Shown: piece after piece, positions 10,968 through 20,641 of the stretch
How positions within the stretch are numbered: position 1 is the first letter of the stretch
Layout: every line of letters starts with the position of its first letter
DNA from: Effrenium voratum
Lineage: Eukaryota > Sar > Dinophyceae > Suessiales > Symbiodiniaceae
Reading direction: 5' to 3'
Length of the DNA stretch: 64,000 bases
Assembly: GCA_963377175.1 (NCBI GenBank)
Contig: CAUJNA010001757.1
Location: 390,489-454,488 of the forward strand
The notes under the pieces: model-generated
What the model saw: the letters and a program-made list of their open reading frames with translations, nothing else
Told to the model about the DNA's origin: nothing
The model's database searches: none
Position numbers and translations under genes: made by a program

Positions 10968-13900
10968 TCACATCCCGGGATGCACACAATTGCTTCCCGT
11001 GACCGTTATTGTAGAACTGTGCTTGGAATATGCAAGTTCCCGTATGATCGTGGTCATGGCCTGAACATTGTTGACGTCCTCCATGAGATGTTGAAGATCC
11101 GGGATTGCAACCACGCATTCTGCGAAAAGACGTGTGTACAGCTTCCTCCCTTCGGTTGATCTCACAACACCGTTCGTGTCCGCATTCCAGTTCGCGCAAC
11201 AGTTCACGCAAGAAGTGGGATTGAATTTTGAGTTTGACCCGAGCACCTTCGACTTGTTCACCTGCATCTCTCTCACACAAAGTTCGCAGATCAACTCACT
11301 GAGCTCGGTGACCGAATACCATCGAAGACGTTGATCACTGACATCGATGTCCCCAAACGCATCTTGTCCGCCGTGTCCTTCATCCTGCCGTTCTTGCTTC
11401 CGCTTTGATTGAGCAGTGAAGGTCGGCTTGTACTCGAATTTCACCTTCGACTCCTCCATGTCCTTCGGGATATTGAATCGAAGGTCGGGCTCGTTTATGC
11501 ATGTCTTCTCCAGCTCACGCACGAACGCGTTGCTTGGCGCGACCACATCGATGGATTTCTCCACCAACAATCGCTTCAAGAGGAAATGTTGCAGATTCGA
11601 GCTCCCAGGGATCTTGTAGTTCTTACCTGTGAGCGCGTGGGCAACGCGCCACAGGCGATCATTCTCGGTCACCAACGCGCCTGCCGCCTTGCAGATCTCG
11701 CTCACCTTGTTGGCGATCGTCCCCAAGTCCCCTCTTCCTCCATGGAAAGCTACGTCGCGATTCACGCACACCACAACCAAGCCCCTGCACGTGTTGACGA
11801 GGTCGGATATCGTCTTCTGCAAGGAGTCAATGATGGGGTTGGCGGTCACCTGCCACCCACACCCTCTCATGCACACCCAGTCATAGAGCGACATCCAAAT
11901 GTGTACCGACACAGGTGAGTCATCCATGTCTCGCCTCCGTCGTTCGACGATGAGCTTTTCCAGTTTCTGCAATCGGGAGATGATGCTCATCGTACCTGCG
12001 GACGAGGAGACTTGCTCACTCGAACCGTAGTACGATTTCTCCTCGATGTTTGTCCATCCCTGTTCGTTGACCATCATCTGGAAGGTCTTCGTGCTCCCTT
12101 TCGCATTGACAGCCCTCAGGGGCCAATCCAGGACCAAGAAGCTCTTCTTCTGAATCATCATGTCGCGAATCGTCGCCCCACCAATGGGGCCCCTTTTCTG
12201 ATCCTTGATGATCCGGATCAACCGTCCAGGTGCGTTGTCTGGGTTCTTCTCTGCCTGGATCAACGCGTTGATGGCTTTGGCGCCCGGAAGGCGTCCAGTA
12301 ATCAAGCATCCTGTTTGGGCACACATGAAAGCATACAGCTGAAGCCATGCCGCATTCCCTTTTCCAACATAGGAAAGAATGATCTTCTCCGCGCTGGTCT
12401 TCTCCTCGAAATGTAACAGCGAAGAAGTCAGGCATCTCAGCATACACTCCCAATATGTCGCGTTCTTCCCGTCTGCGAGACACGGCCCAAATACAGTTTG
12501 TATGATTGGGTACCCTGTGTTGGCGTCTATGTTGAACTTCACGTTGACAGTCGCGCCACTCAGAGTAATACCCTCTTCGAATGAGGTGTATGTGTCGAGT
12601 CCAGCAGTTGGGTTGATGATTGTCCATCGGTCATCATCACCACCGGAGTTCATGCGGAATATGGAGTCGATGATCTCGTTGTCGATCTTGACGGCATCGC
12701 TTGCATACGACCCCCCACTTGAAGCTCCCTGCTGGGGGACTGGCCCACCAGAGGTTTGGCTCCTTTGCCCGGAGCTCGACGCTGACTTCTGCTGTCGCTC
12801 CGTCTTCTGCGGCGGTTCCGTCTTCGATGAACCCATTACCCACCACGTCGGCTCCTCTCCGATCACGAAGTCCTCGGGGTACCTCTCCAGTTCCCTGTCG
12901 GCTTCGTTAACGGTGCAATAGGCGTTCTGGTAGAAGTCGATCACGTTGTCCTTCTCCGCCTTCTTCTCGATCTCCTTCAACCAGCTTACCCACTTGCGCC
13001 GATCTTGGTTCTCAGCGGCCCTGTCAGCCGCGTGTGGCGCCAAGCTGATGGAGTTAATGTTCATCGCAGGCAGCGTTGATTTGTAGATCATGTCGATGCA
13101 CCACAGGAAGTTCCTGGCGACCCCGATCTCCCGATAGAGGTCCTTCAGCTCATTCTTGTCCTGACGGAAATAAACTGTGTACGACTGATCTGTAGCATGC
13201 CTTTCTCCGACCAATGGCTGCAATCTCCTCATGATAAAGGAAACGCACATAAGTGAGTTGATTGCCCCAATGCATGCGTCAGAGATGTCGCTGGGGGTTG
13301 ACCCACAGATCATCCAGCGCAAAAGGTTGTGCTGGTGAGCTCTTTCATCTCTTCTCATTGCATACGCGAGGTTCTTCATCGACGCACGCAGCTCATTCTG
13401 GTAGGCCAGCCCAAGGTCCCAATTCTTCTGGTAGTCGTCTTTTGCGCCACGGCCGTAGAAGTCAAGCCTGGGAGCCTTGATCACGCTCAACGTGAACACC
13501 TTCCCCCAGTTTCGATCTCTGAACTTCGAAATTCTTCGATCATGCCTTTCGAACTCTGCAGTTGTCAGAAACTCCTCGGAGCTCCTCCACCTTCTCGACG
13601 ACGAGGTTCTGGTTGGTTCATCGCTGATGAACTCCTTGTAGACTTCCCCGACCGGAGTGTCTTGGTGGAACGCAGCTTTGAAAGACCGTTCTTCATTGTC
13701 CTCGACCACACCTGATGCGAGATCCCAAATATCTGCGATGGATCTCAACATATCTGCCCCTTCGATGCAATACTTGGTGACGTTGAGCAGTTCAGGATTC
13801 TTTACTAGTAGTGATGCCTCACCGCAAAGCTGGTTCAGCGCCGCCACAATCTTCTTCCCTTTGCTGCAGAACTCCCTCCAACCCAGCATGCATTCGTCAG

Positions 13901-16900
13901 CAGAAAGTTGTCCGAAAACTTTACTGATAAACTCCAATGCAACCCTCATGGATTGCCCTTCTCCTTTCATCATTCCGCGGCACTTGGCAGAGTAGTACGC
14001 TGAGTAGGCGTAGATACCGGGGACGCCAATGTCCTCGATCCACTTTATGCCCATACCCAGGTCGCTGCCCATTTCCATTCTCTTGGGGATTCTCTTGCCT
14101 TCCTCGATGGCGTTTTTCACGAGGTTCCCCAAGAATATTGCCGCTTGCCTGGATTTCCCAACAGGCACGCAGAAGAATTCATTCGTATTGACGACGGTCG
14201 CATTGGCAGTCATCTTGATGATATTCTCCAGAACCGGGAAAACCCAAAATAGGCAGCTGCAAATAAAGCCACAGAATAGTCCCAATAAGCGCCCAGCTTC
14301 TAATTGAGGTGCGGGACTGGCCCAACTCCTCTTCGAAACTTGAGGTTCGGGACTAGCCCAGCTCCCCTTCGGAACCAGAGGTTCGGGACTAGCCCAGCTC
14401 CTCGGTGGTACAGTCGGGGTGGTGCGAATCTCACACGCAGCAGCTTGATGCTTCCGCGATCTCCCTCGCGTAATGCAAGCAAGAGCGAGTTTCAATGGTG
14501 CCGGCTGAAGGCACTTTGCTCGAGCACGAAAACGACGGAGGATCACACCCACAATTAACGACGTGTACAACTGGGTTTCTTTGGTTTCCCGACCGGCACA
14601 GGGTCCATGCTCATGGTTTCCATTACACTTCTTAGACAACGAGCTGCCAAGGTCAAAGTTCCACGAAACAACTCTCCATGGTTTCTTGACTGGCATGGGT
14701 TTCTTAGCATACCTTTGCTTCAAGCCATAGCGACACCCATCAAACTCATGACTAATGCCATCATGAACAACCTCATGCAGTCTCTCATCCTTCCAATAAT
14801 CGCAACTTCCAGGCAACTCATACAAAATCGCAGCGCGTTTCGTCATGGCATGCCGTTTGATTTCAACGAACCGTTCAAACAATTTCCAAAATTCCTTCTG
14901 TTTGGCCTCGATTTTCTCTGCGGTGTCAACTCCGCGAGTCTTGTTGAGGCGTGCCCATGATGATCCCCCCGTGCAAGGCCCGGCGAAGAACAACAAATCG
15001 GAAGGTTTAGTAAGCACATGTCTGGCGATTCTCCCCCCGTACTCGCTCAGTAAGTCATCGACCAAAGTAATGGTGACGACCTGCGGCCCGTTATGGCGGG
15101 CAAGGGCAGTGAACCAGTTACGCGGTTCGGAACATGCCATCAGCACAATAGGCCGAGCCAAGTCAACACTGTACAAAGTGACGACTGTGCGAGTTCTCAT
15201 ACCAGGAAGCGAGACATGCACCGGAGCGCGAAGCACACCACCGTCATGTTTAACCATCGCGAGCTCAATACCCGGCGCTAACTGTGGTTTGTGCTTCACC
15301 GCAATGCGATATGGAACAAAACAACGACCAGGAACGTGTTGCTCATGACTGGTATGCAGGCAACGCATAAGCAGCTTCAACCGGAGCAACGTTTCCAAAG
15401 CAAGGTCATTGACACACTTTAATTCAATGCGCTCGTTCGACAGTTCTTCAACGAATGCGGCCAGCACGGACTGCATGTCAACATCCCCGGACCCGACGTG
15501 AATTGGTCGTGGTCGTGGAGATTGCTCCCGCGCCGGTACAGCAACCGGTACGGGATGAAACTGCCAAACTGCGCGTTCAACCCACCCATCAATCCGCTCA
15601 CACTGCAACCCAGGGTCGACCCTGTCCTCAACTTTGAGCCATGACCCGTTCCTCAGAAACCAAGTGGAACGAAGCCACTTGCTCCCGAATGGTGTCACAA
15701 CCGCGAGTGGAGGTTTCACACGCATCAATCTGGGTCCTTTGGCAACGACAACCGGATCATGTCCTTCATGCTCATGCAATCCTTCTTTGGATGTCAATCC
15801 GGACCACCACAGGTCCGGGGGCATGATCGGAATGTGTGTGTACGGAAATGTGGGAACTCCGTCAACCGTTCCCGAAGCAGTCTGCATGGTCCCTTTTATG
15901 GGATCACACGTAGGTGTGAGCGCCTTGAGGGTATCCGGGTCAGACAGCAAGCTCGGGTCGAGTAGACCAATCTGCAAACATGCATGTTTCCATTTGCGTC
16001 CATCATTGAACGCCTTGGTGTAGATGTCAGCCGCCATTCTGTCGGTGACCTCATACGCCAAATACATGTAATCACGTGTGAACATCTCATGCATCCACGA
16101 AATGCAAACACCATGGCTTCTCTCAAGGTGGCGCATCGTGGGGTTTCTCCCCGATCGCACGACACCGATCATAGCCTTGTTATCGTCATAGAACACAAAG
16201 TTCGGTGACTTCTTGAGAATCCGCTGCAACAACTTTAGAGCAGGCATACCCATCGCTCTCATGGCAACATCGGCCGCAACAATTTCGGCCTCAGGAGTTG
16301 GGTGACTCACACAACCCTGTCTTTTTGAGCTGCCAGACAACGGAAACCGAGTATTAGGCCCTTGTATGTTCAAGTGTCCACCAGAGGTGGAACGTAGCGA
16401 GTCGACACATCCTGCAAAGTCAGCGTCCGCATACAAGGCCAAGTGCACATCATCCATGAAGTCTCCGACCCAACCGACCATGCGCCAATGTTTCGTATGA
16501 TGTACATAGCACATCAAATGATGCAAACCCCGATCATCGGAGTCAGTCCACCTGTGCACATTCCGTGCCAGGCGATTCACTTGCCGCAACAAATCGAAGC
16601 GGGCAATCCGCGCACCGTACAGCAACTTCATTAGTACGCTAGCGGCATGCGGAGCAAGGTGTCCACGCACGGGCTCCTTCATGGCCAACTCAGGAGTCCC
16701 TCCCCGCTGGTCCGGCACTGTGGCAGAACCGTCGGTGGGCACAAGATTGTTACACCAATTGCACACGACTGACGGCCCCTCTTTGGCAGGCTTCCGTGAG
16801 ACGTGATTCTTTGTTTCTTCATGCAACTCAGGAGTGACAACCTTATTCAACTTTACGTCGCCCGCCACCTCAAGATAGCGGTCGACACAGGAACGTAGGA

Positions 16901-17174
16901 ACTGTTCCATGTCATAGGTCACCGTTGTTACGCGGTGTCCGTTCCCGAGAGTGACGTTTCCCTTGCTTTGGTTACAACCAAGGTACATGTCAAGTCCAGT
17001 CTCGGGCTCTATCTTCAAGCGTGTACGTAACATGCTCCATCCCTGGGCAAGGTTCTTTTGCGGCCCTGCCATTTTGAAGTCGTCGACGTACACAACCAGA
17101 ACAAGCTGGAGCTTTTCATGAATGTACACTGACGGCCATTCCTCACCGATGGGTTCGAAACCAACGGCGCGCAC
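10968..17174 (-). CDS. Copia RT C-terminus, RNase H and long accessory polyprotein
   Basis: 2068 residues. It opens within RT: VVYVDDFKMAGP holds the catalytic YVDD at about residue 30. RNase H follows at about 255-390, with TPEAEIVAADVAMRAMG, VFYDDNKAMIGV and MAADIYTKAF. A first accessory domain (about 650-900) holds FFAGPCTGGSSW, ELPGSCDYW and KKPWRVVSW. Three WASP-type repeats follow, then a hydrophobic segment (about 960-980) that could span a membrane. About 1,080 more residues have no family I know. Near the C-terminus there are Cys pairs (CELC, CVNCC) that might bind zinc. The RT start lies in another frame in the ORF at 17015-20641, so RT is split. Older copies of the accessory part exist at 4260-6320, 37100-38000, 38456-38689 and 40850-41210, which shows it is an inherited part of this family. 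Confidence 0.85.
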   Translation of the reverse strand: MRAVGFEPIGEEWPSVYIHEKLQLVLVVYVDDFKMAGPQKNLAQGWSMLRTRLKIEPETGLDMYLGCNQSKGNVTLGNGHRVTTVTYDMEQFLRSCVDRYLEVAGDVKLNKVVTPELHEETKNHVSRKPAKEGPSVVCNWCNNLVPTDGSATVPDQRGGTPELAMKEPVRGHLAPHAASVLMKLLYGARIARFDLLRQVNRLARNVHRWTDSDDRGLHHLMCYVHHTKHWRMVGWVGDFMDDVHLALYADADFAGCVDSLRSTSGGHLNIQGPNTRFPLSGSSKRQGCVSHPTPEAEIVAADVAMRAMGMPALKLLQRILKKSPNFVFYDDNKAMIGVVRSGRNPTMRHLERSHGVCISWMHEMFTRDYMYLAYEVTDRMAADIYTKAFNDGRKWKHACLQIGLLDPSLLSDPDTLKALTPTCDPIKGTMQTASGTVDGVPTFPYTHIPIMPPDLWWSGLTSKEGLHEHEGHDPVVVAKGPRLMRVKPPLAVVTPFGSKWLRSTWFLRNGSWLKVEDRVDPGLQCERIDGWVERAVWQFHPVPVAVPAREQSPRPRPIHVGSGDVDMQSVLAAFVEELSNERIELKCVNDLALETLLRLKLLMRCLHTSHEQHVPGRCFVPYRIAVKHKPQLAPGIELAMVKHDGGVLRAPVHVSLPGMRTRTVVTLYSVDLARPIVLMACSEPRNWFTALARHNGPQVVTITLVDDLLSEYGGRIARHVLTKPSDLLFFAGPCTGGSSWARLNKTRGVDTAEKIEAKQKEFWKLFERFVEIKRHAMTKRAAILYELPGSCDYWKDERLHEVVHDGISHEFDGCRYGLKQRYAKKPMPVKKPWRVVSWNFDLGSSLSKKCNGNHEHGPCAGRETKETQLYTSLIVGVILRRFRARAKCLQPAPLKLALACITRGRSRKHQAAACEIRTTPTVPPRSWASPEPLVPKGSWASPEPQVSKRSWASPAPQLEAGRLLGLFCGFICSCLFWVFPVLENIIKMTANATVVNTNEFFCVPVGKSRQAAIFLGNLVKNAIEEGKRIPKRMEMGSDLGMGIKWIEDIGVPGIYAYSAYYSAKCRGMMKGEGQSMRVALEFISKVFGQLSADECMLGWREFCSKGKKIVAALNQLCGEASLLVKNPELLNVTKYCIEGADMLRSIADIWDLASGVVEDNEERSFKAAFHQDTPVGEVYKEFISDEPTRTSSSRRWRSSEEFLTTAEFERHDRRISKFRDRNWGKVFTLSVIKAPRLDFYGRGAKDDYQKNWDLGLAYQNELRASMKNLAYAMRRDERAHQHNLLRWMICGSTPSDISDACIGAINSLMCVSFIMRRLQPLVGERHATDQSYTVYFRQDKNELKDLYREIGVARNFLWCIDMIYKSTLPAMNINSISLAPHAADRAAENQDRRKWVSWLKEIEKKAEKDNVIDFYQNAYCTVNEADRELERYPEDFVIGEEPTWWVMGSSKTEPPQKTERQQKSASSSGQRSQTSGGPVPQQGASSGGSYASDAVKIDNEIIDSIFRMNSGGDDDRWTIINPTAGLDTYTSFEEGITLSGATVNVKFNIDANTGYPIIQTVFGPCLADGKNATYWECMLRCLTSSLLHFEEKTSAEKIILSYVGKGNAAWLQLYAFMCAQTGCLITGRLPGAKAINALIQAEKNPDNAPGRLIRIIKDQKRGPIGGATIRDMMIQKKSFLVLDWPLRAVNAKGSTKTFQMMVNEQGWTNIEEKSYYGSSEQVSSSAGTMSIISRLQKLEKLIVERRRRDMDDSPVSVHIWMSLYDWVCMRGCGWQVTANPIIDSLQKTISDLVNTCRGLVVVCVNRDVAFHGGRGDLGTIANKVSEICKAAGALVTENDRLWRVAHALTGKNYKIPGSSNLQHFLLKRLLVEKSIDVVAPSNAFVRELEKTCINEPDLRFNIPKDMEESKVKFEYKPTFTAQSKRKQERQDEGHGGQDAFGDIDVSDQRLRWYSVTELSELICELCVREMQVNKSKVLGSNSKFNPTSCVNCCANWNADTNGVVRSTEGRKLYTRLFAECVVAIPDLQHLMEDVNNVQAMTTIIRELAYSKHSSTITVTGSNCVHPGM
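14313..14396 (-). repeat. Three 36-bp repeats carrying GGGACTRGCCCA
   Basis: Near-identical units start at 14313, 14349 and 14385, each with GGGACTGGCCCA or GGGACTAGCCCA. In the ORF they encode a WASP phrase. Single copies of the same 12-mer occur elsewhere in the element, at 8024, 9685, 12736 and 19923, with a variant at 22664. Confidence 0.8.
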
Positions 17175-20100
17175 CGATTCATCAGACAGTGCTGCTCCCA
17201 GAATGTTCCCGCATCTGGGTGTCCGTACAGCGCCTTCCTCAATGGAACGACTGGTCTCCTGTACTTACCCCATTTGCATTCACTCGGCACAGCCTCTGGT
17301 GGCAATTCAATCCAACATGGCGTGCCTCTCAGTGTGGCCTGGATGTACGCTTGAACAGCGTCGGCCATCTGCACATCCCAACCATCATGACAACCCAAAA
17401 AATCCGCCCAACGCGAGGCCTCAAACGAAGCAGGAGAGTTCCCCAAATCTTGAAACATCGCAGCTTCAAAGCTTTGATTCTTCACTTGGTTCCCCAGCAA
17501 CACGCCTCTACCCTTGAACTTCCTCTTAGGATCACCAACAGGCAACTGTGAGTGCTTTTCAACACAAATACCATGTGCGCGAGCCATGTGTATCTCTTCC
17601 CCTTTCGCTTTTGCCTCCTTGGCCACAGCGTCATATTCCTGCACTGCGCCAAGGTCGAAGACGGCCTGGTCGATTAATCCCGACCATTCTTTCTTCATTG
17701 ATGCCAACGCATCAGGGTTGGTCAGCATTTCCTTCCGGCCAACCGGTCTGGACACTAAAGCGTCGAAGAATCGTACAACTTTTACGGCTTTCTCTCTGTG
17801 CTGTATTCGCTCAGAAGTCACGCACGGCATCGATGGGTATTTCTTGGCTTCACCGTTTTCTCCTATTGCGGGCAACGCGAGTGGCACTTTTCCAGAAACC
17901 ACCTCAGCAGACTCCTCCCATTCATACCAGGTAAAATCCGTCGATGCATCGACCGTTGGATCTGTCCCCGATGTCGTCTCAGCTTCGTCTTTCTGACGCT
18001 CTATGACTGATGCAACTGCCTTCGTCCAATTTGGAGTCGATTTCGACCGCTCCTCAGATTTGAACTTCCAGGCGTAAATTACTACCAGACACGAAAATTC
18101 TTTTTCAAGCTGAACGTTTCGTCTCAAGACGTCTTGGGATTGCTTGGAATCCATGAGAACAACCACTCCGTCAACAGGATTTACAACTATCCTGACCCAA
18201 TCAAGCTCAGCCAAGTGTTTCCCATCCATTGGGTTCTTGATCTTTGATATGTTCTTCCGCAATCCCCAATTGTACTGCCATTCAACTCCACCCCAGCGGT
18301 TTCGAAGCATTGCTCGAATTCTCTTACCACCGGGCATCTGCAATGTCTGTGCCTCTGCCGGCGCAGAAATCTCAGATTCCTTACTTTTGGGGTCTTCTTT
18401 CTTCTTCTTGCCACCGCCCTTCACCTCGGCCTTTTCTTCCTCGGTGTAGTATTTCCTCATCATTGCCCATTCATCGGGAGTGTATTCTGGAGGTCTCGTC
18501 GTCTTCATTAACCTGAAGCCATCTTTCCCGACAGGATATGGTCTTCCGGCCTTGTCGATCTTAACCTCCTTGCCATCGTCGTTGATGTACGTTATGCCGT
18601 CCCCAGGTAGTCCAGCTGACACATGTGGAAGGTCGGGCTTCGTAATCTCTTCGTCGTCCTTGGCATGTCCATCCCCTTTCCCTTTTGATGAGCTCGGTCT
18701 AGCATCCTCTTCTTCTACATGGCCCCCCCGACCTCCGACAAGTACTTCCGGACCATCGTCAAGCAGCAGACCAGCGATCTGATCGACCTCATTGTCGAGC
18801 AGTCGCTTCTCGTCACTCTGCAATAACTCGGGCTCGTAGTCCTCATCTTCGATCAGGCGATCACGTGCATCCAGACCGATTGCATCGACAGACATCTCAA
18901 TCCCCTCCAAAGTCTCGTTGGCAGCCTTGTACTTCCGTTGTATTGGGAATGTTAGAGGTGACTTGAGAATCATCCTCTCCGTCTGATGTGGCATTCTCAA
19001 TCGAGGTGGAACCTTTGCTTTCTTGATGTTCAATTCTGCACCTGCAAACGCAGTGAGGGCCCAAGCCCGATACTTGTTCGCCCAATGCATCCCGGTGCTC
19101 AACACGTATCCAGCAAATATACCGGTTTCCCCTCTTGGTTCGAATTTCTCCCTCTTCTCTCCTCGTGCTTCACTCGGCTTGAAGTCTACTAGCGCACCAA
19201 AAGGTATCTTCTCGCCTTTGAACTCCTCGCCATGCAGCCTCATCCAAGCGCTCGATCCATTTACTTCTTCAATGTTCATAAGATGGCACAGCGTGGTGAT
19301 GGCCTGCACCCAGTAGCACGTGGGTAGACCGGCATGTACAAGACAAGCCGAAGTCTGGTCAATGATGAATTGGTTTGTTCTCTCAGCAAGGGAATTATTC
19401 TGCGGTCGTCCAGGCAGCGACAGGTCGTGGTTCAGTTTCAGCTCCACGCATGCATTGATCAGTTCCGGGCCATCATCCGAGTATACCTGCTTGATCTTCC
19501 TCCTCCCGCAGAAGTGTTTGATGGCCCTGACGACGGAGTCAGTGTCTCTTCTCGCAGTTGGATAAGCCATGATAATTCCGGTATATATGTCCCGAATAAT
19601 AAGCGCATACCTGCCTTCCACTTCATGATCTCCTGATGCCGTCACAAAGTCGAACGTCACCAGGTCCCCGAACGTCTTTACCTCCCTCTTGAAGGCCCCC
19701 GTTCGTGATCTGAAGTGTCTCATCTTTGCCTTGACGCATGATTCGCAGAAAGGGTTTCGATACCTGTGTGTAAGCAAATGAGCAATGGAGTTGGCGTCCC
19801 TCTTGAGGACTCCCACTTTCCTCTTTATTGATGATCCTTCGTACACATCAACTTCAATTCCGGCATCTGGATCATCCTCATCAACCTCTTCCTCGTTAGC
19901 TTCGGCATCATCATGTCGACGCGGGACTGGCCCAACGTCTACAGGTATTTCCTCAGCTACGGGAGGCGGACGTACCGGACCGGCTCCTCCGGGTGGTCCG
20001 AAGTCAAACGCACCATCATGGCGCTCGCCCTCGACCTCTGCGGATTCACCGACAGCGGCGGGTGTGACCTCGTTGTCATCGTCGCCATCCTGATCTGCCG

Positions 20101-20641
20101 CATCGTTCGTTACCATTGCCAATACTTCCGAAAAGTGCTCCTTGAGGTCGTCTACCGTAGGGCGATGCCTGTTACTCCGAAGTTTACCATCACTCACGAG
20201 GTATGGGATGTCGTCCTTGACTTGTAAGTGCACGAATCCCTGCTTTGGTGTAACCATGAAAGGTAGTTTACCAGGCATCCAGTGAAATGCATAACCCATT
20301 TTCATGCATCTCCTCCCTACCGACAACACCGTGGGTGTCTCGTCCAACACGTGCGGCTCGACAGTCTCGTCCAACTCGTCCACGACTATCTTGGCCACAT
20401 CGGACGTGGAAGTGGAACCATTTGCGGTCTGAAACACGATCTCATCATCATCCTTCACAATATCGACACCCAGACTCTTTGCCTTGGCTCTTCCAATGAG
20501 ATCATGACCACATCCGGTGTCCATCAACAACTTCACCCGTTTGCTGATGCACGTTGACATTGCGAACACATTCTTCGGCAAACCATGCTGTTTCTTCCAA
20601 GTCGACTGCCGATTCCTTGATCTCGTCCTTGTTCCGATCAT
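17015..20641 (-). CDS. Copia protease, integrase and N-terminal RT
   Basis: 1208 residues. The aspartic protease active site LLMDTGCGHDLIG is at residues 38-50. The integrase has an H/H...CESC zinc-binding motif near 290-305. Its acidic triad is formed by FDFV, YSDDGPEL and NSLAERTNQ (about 325-430). An acidic linker follows, then the RT N-terminal half, with ADAVQAYIQATLRG and KALYGHPDAGTFWEQ near the end. Integrase before RT is the copia order. The frame overlaps the upstream gag ORF by about 140 bp and is +1 relative to it. It overlaps the downstream ORF by 160 bp with a -1 (or +2) shift that falls inside the RT domain. The methionine listed is simply the first in the frame. The protein is more likely made by frameshifting from gag. 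Confidence 0.9.
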   Translation of the reverse strand: MIGTRTRSRNRQSTWKKQHGLPKNVFAMSTCISKRVKLLMDTGCGHDLIGRAKAKSLGVDIVKDDDEIVFQTANGSTSTSDVAKIVVDELDETVEPHVLDETPTVLSVGRRCMKMGYAFHWMPGKLPFMVTPKQGFVHLQVKDDIPYLVSDGKLRSNRHRPTVDDLKEHFSEVLAMVTNDAADQDGDDDNEVTPAAVGESAEVEGERHDGAFDFGPPGGAGPVRPPPVAEEIPVDVGPVPRRHDDAEANEEEVDEDDPDAGIEVDVYEGSSIKRKVGVLKRDANSIAHLLTHRYRNPFCESCVKAKMRHFRSRTGAFKREVKTFGDLVTFDFVTASGDHEVEGRYALIIRDIYTGIIMAYPTARRDTDSVVRAIKHFCGRRKIKQVYSDDGPELINACVELKLNHDLSLPGRPQNNSLAERTNQFIIDQTSACLVHAGLPTCYWVQAITTLCHLMNIEEVNGSSAWMRLHGEEFKGEKIPFGALVDFKPSEARGEKREKFEPRGETGIFAGYVLSTGMHWANKYRAWALTAFAGAELNIKKAKVPPRLRMPHQTERMILKSPLTFPIQRKYKAANETLEGIEMSVDAIGLDARDRLIEDEDYEPELLQSDEKRLLDNEVDQIAGLLLDDGPEVLVGGRGGHVEEEDARPSSSKGKGDGHAKDDEEITKPDLPHVSAGLPGDGITYINDDGKEVKIDKAGRPYPVGKDGFRLMKTTRPPEYTPDEWAMMRKYYTEEEKAEVKGGGKKKKEDPKSKESEISAPAEAQTLQMPGGKRIRAMLRNRWGGVEWQYNWGLRKNISKIKNPMDGKHLAELDWVRIVVNPVDGVVVLMDSKQSQDVLRRNVQLEKEFSCLVVIYAWKFKSEERSKSTPNWTKAVASVIERQKDEAETTSGTDPTVDASTDFTWYEWEESAEVVSGKVPLALPAIGENGEAKKYPSMPCVTSERIQHREKAVKVVRFFDALVSRPVGRKEMLTNPDALASMKKEWSGLIDQAVFDLGAVQEYDAVAKEAKAKGEEIHMARAHGICVEKHSQLPVGDPKRKFKGRGVLLGNQVKNQSFEAAMFQDLGNSPASFEASRWADFLGCHDGWDVQMADAVQAYIQATLRGTPCWIELPPEAVPSECKWGKYRRPVVPLRKALYGHPDAGTFWEQHCLMNRCAPLVSNPSVRNGRQCTFMKSSSLFWLCTSTTSKWQGRKRTLPRDGACYVHA

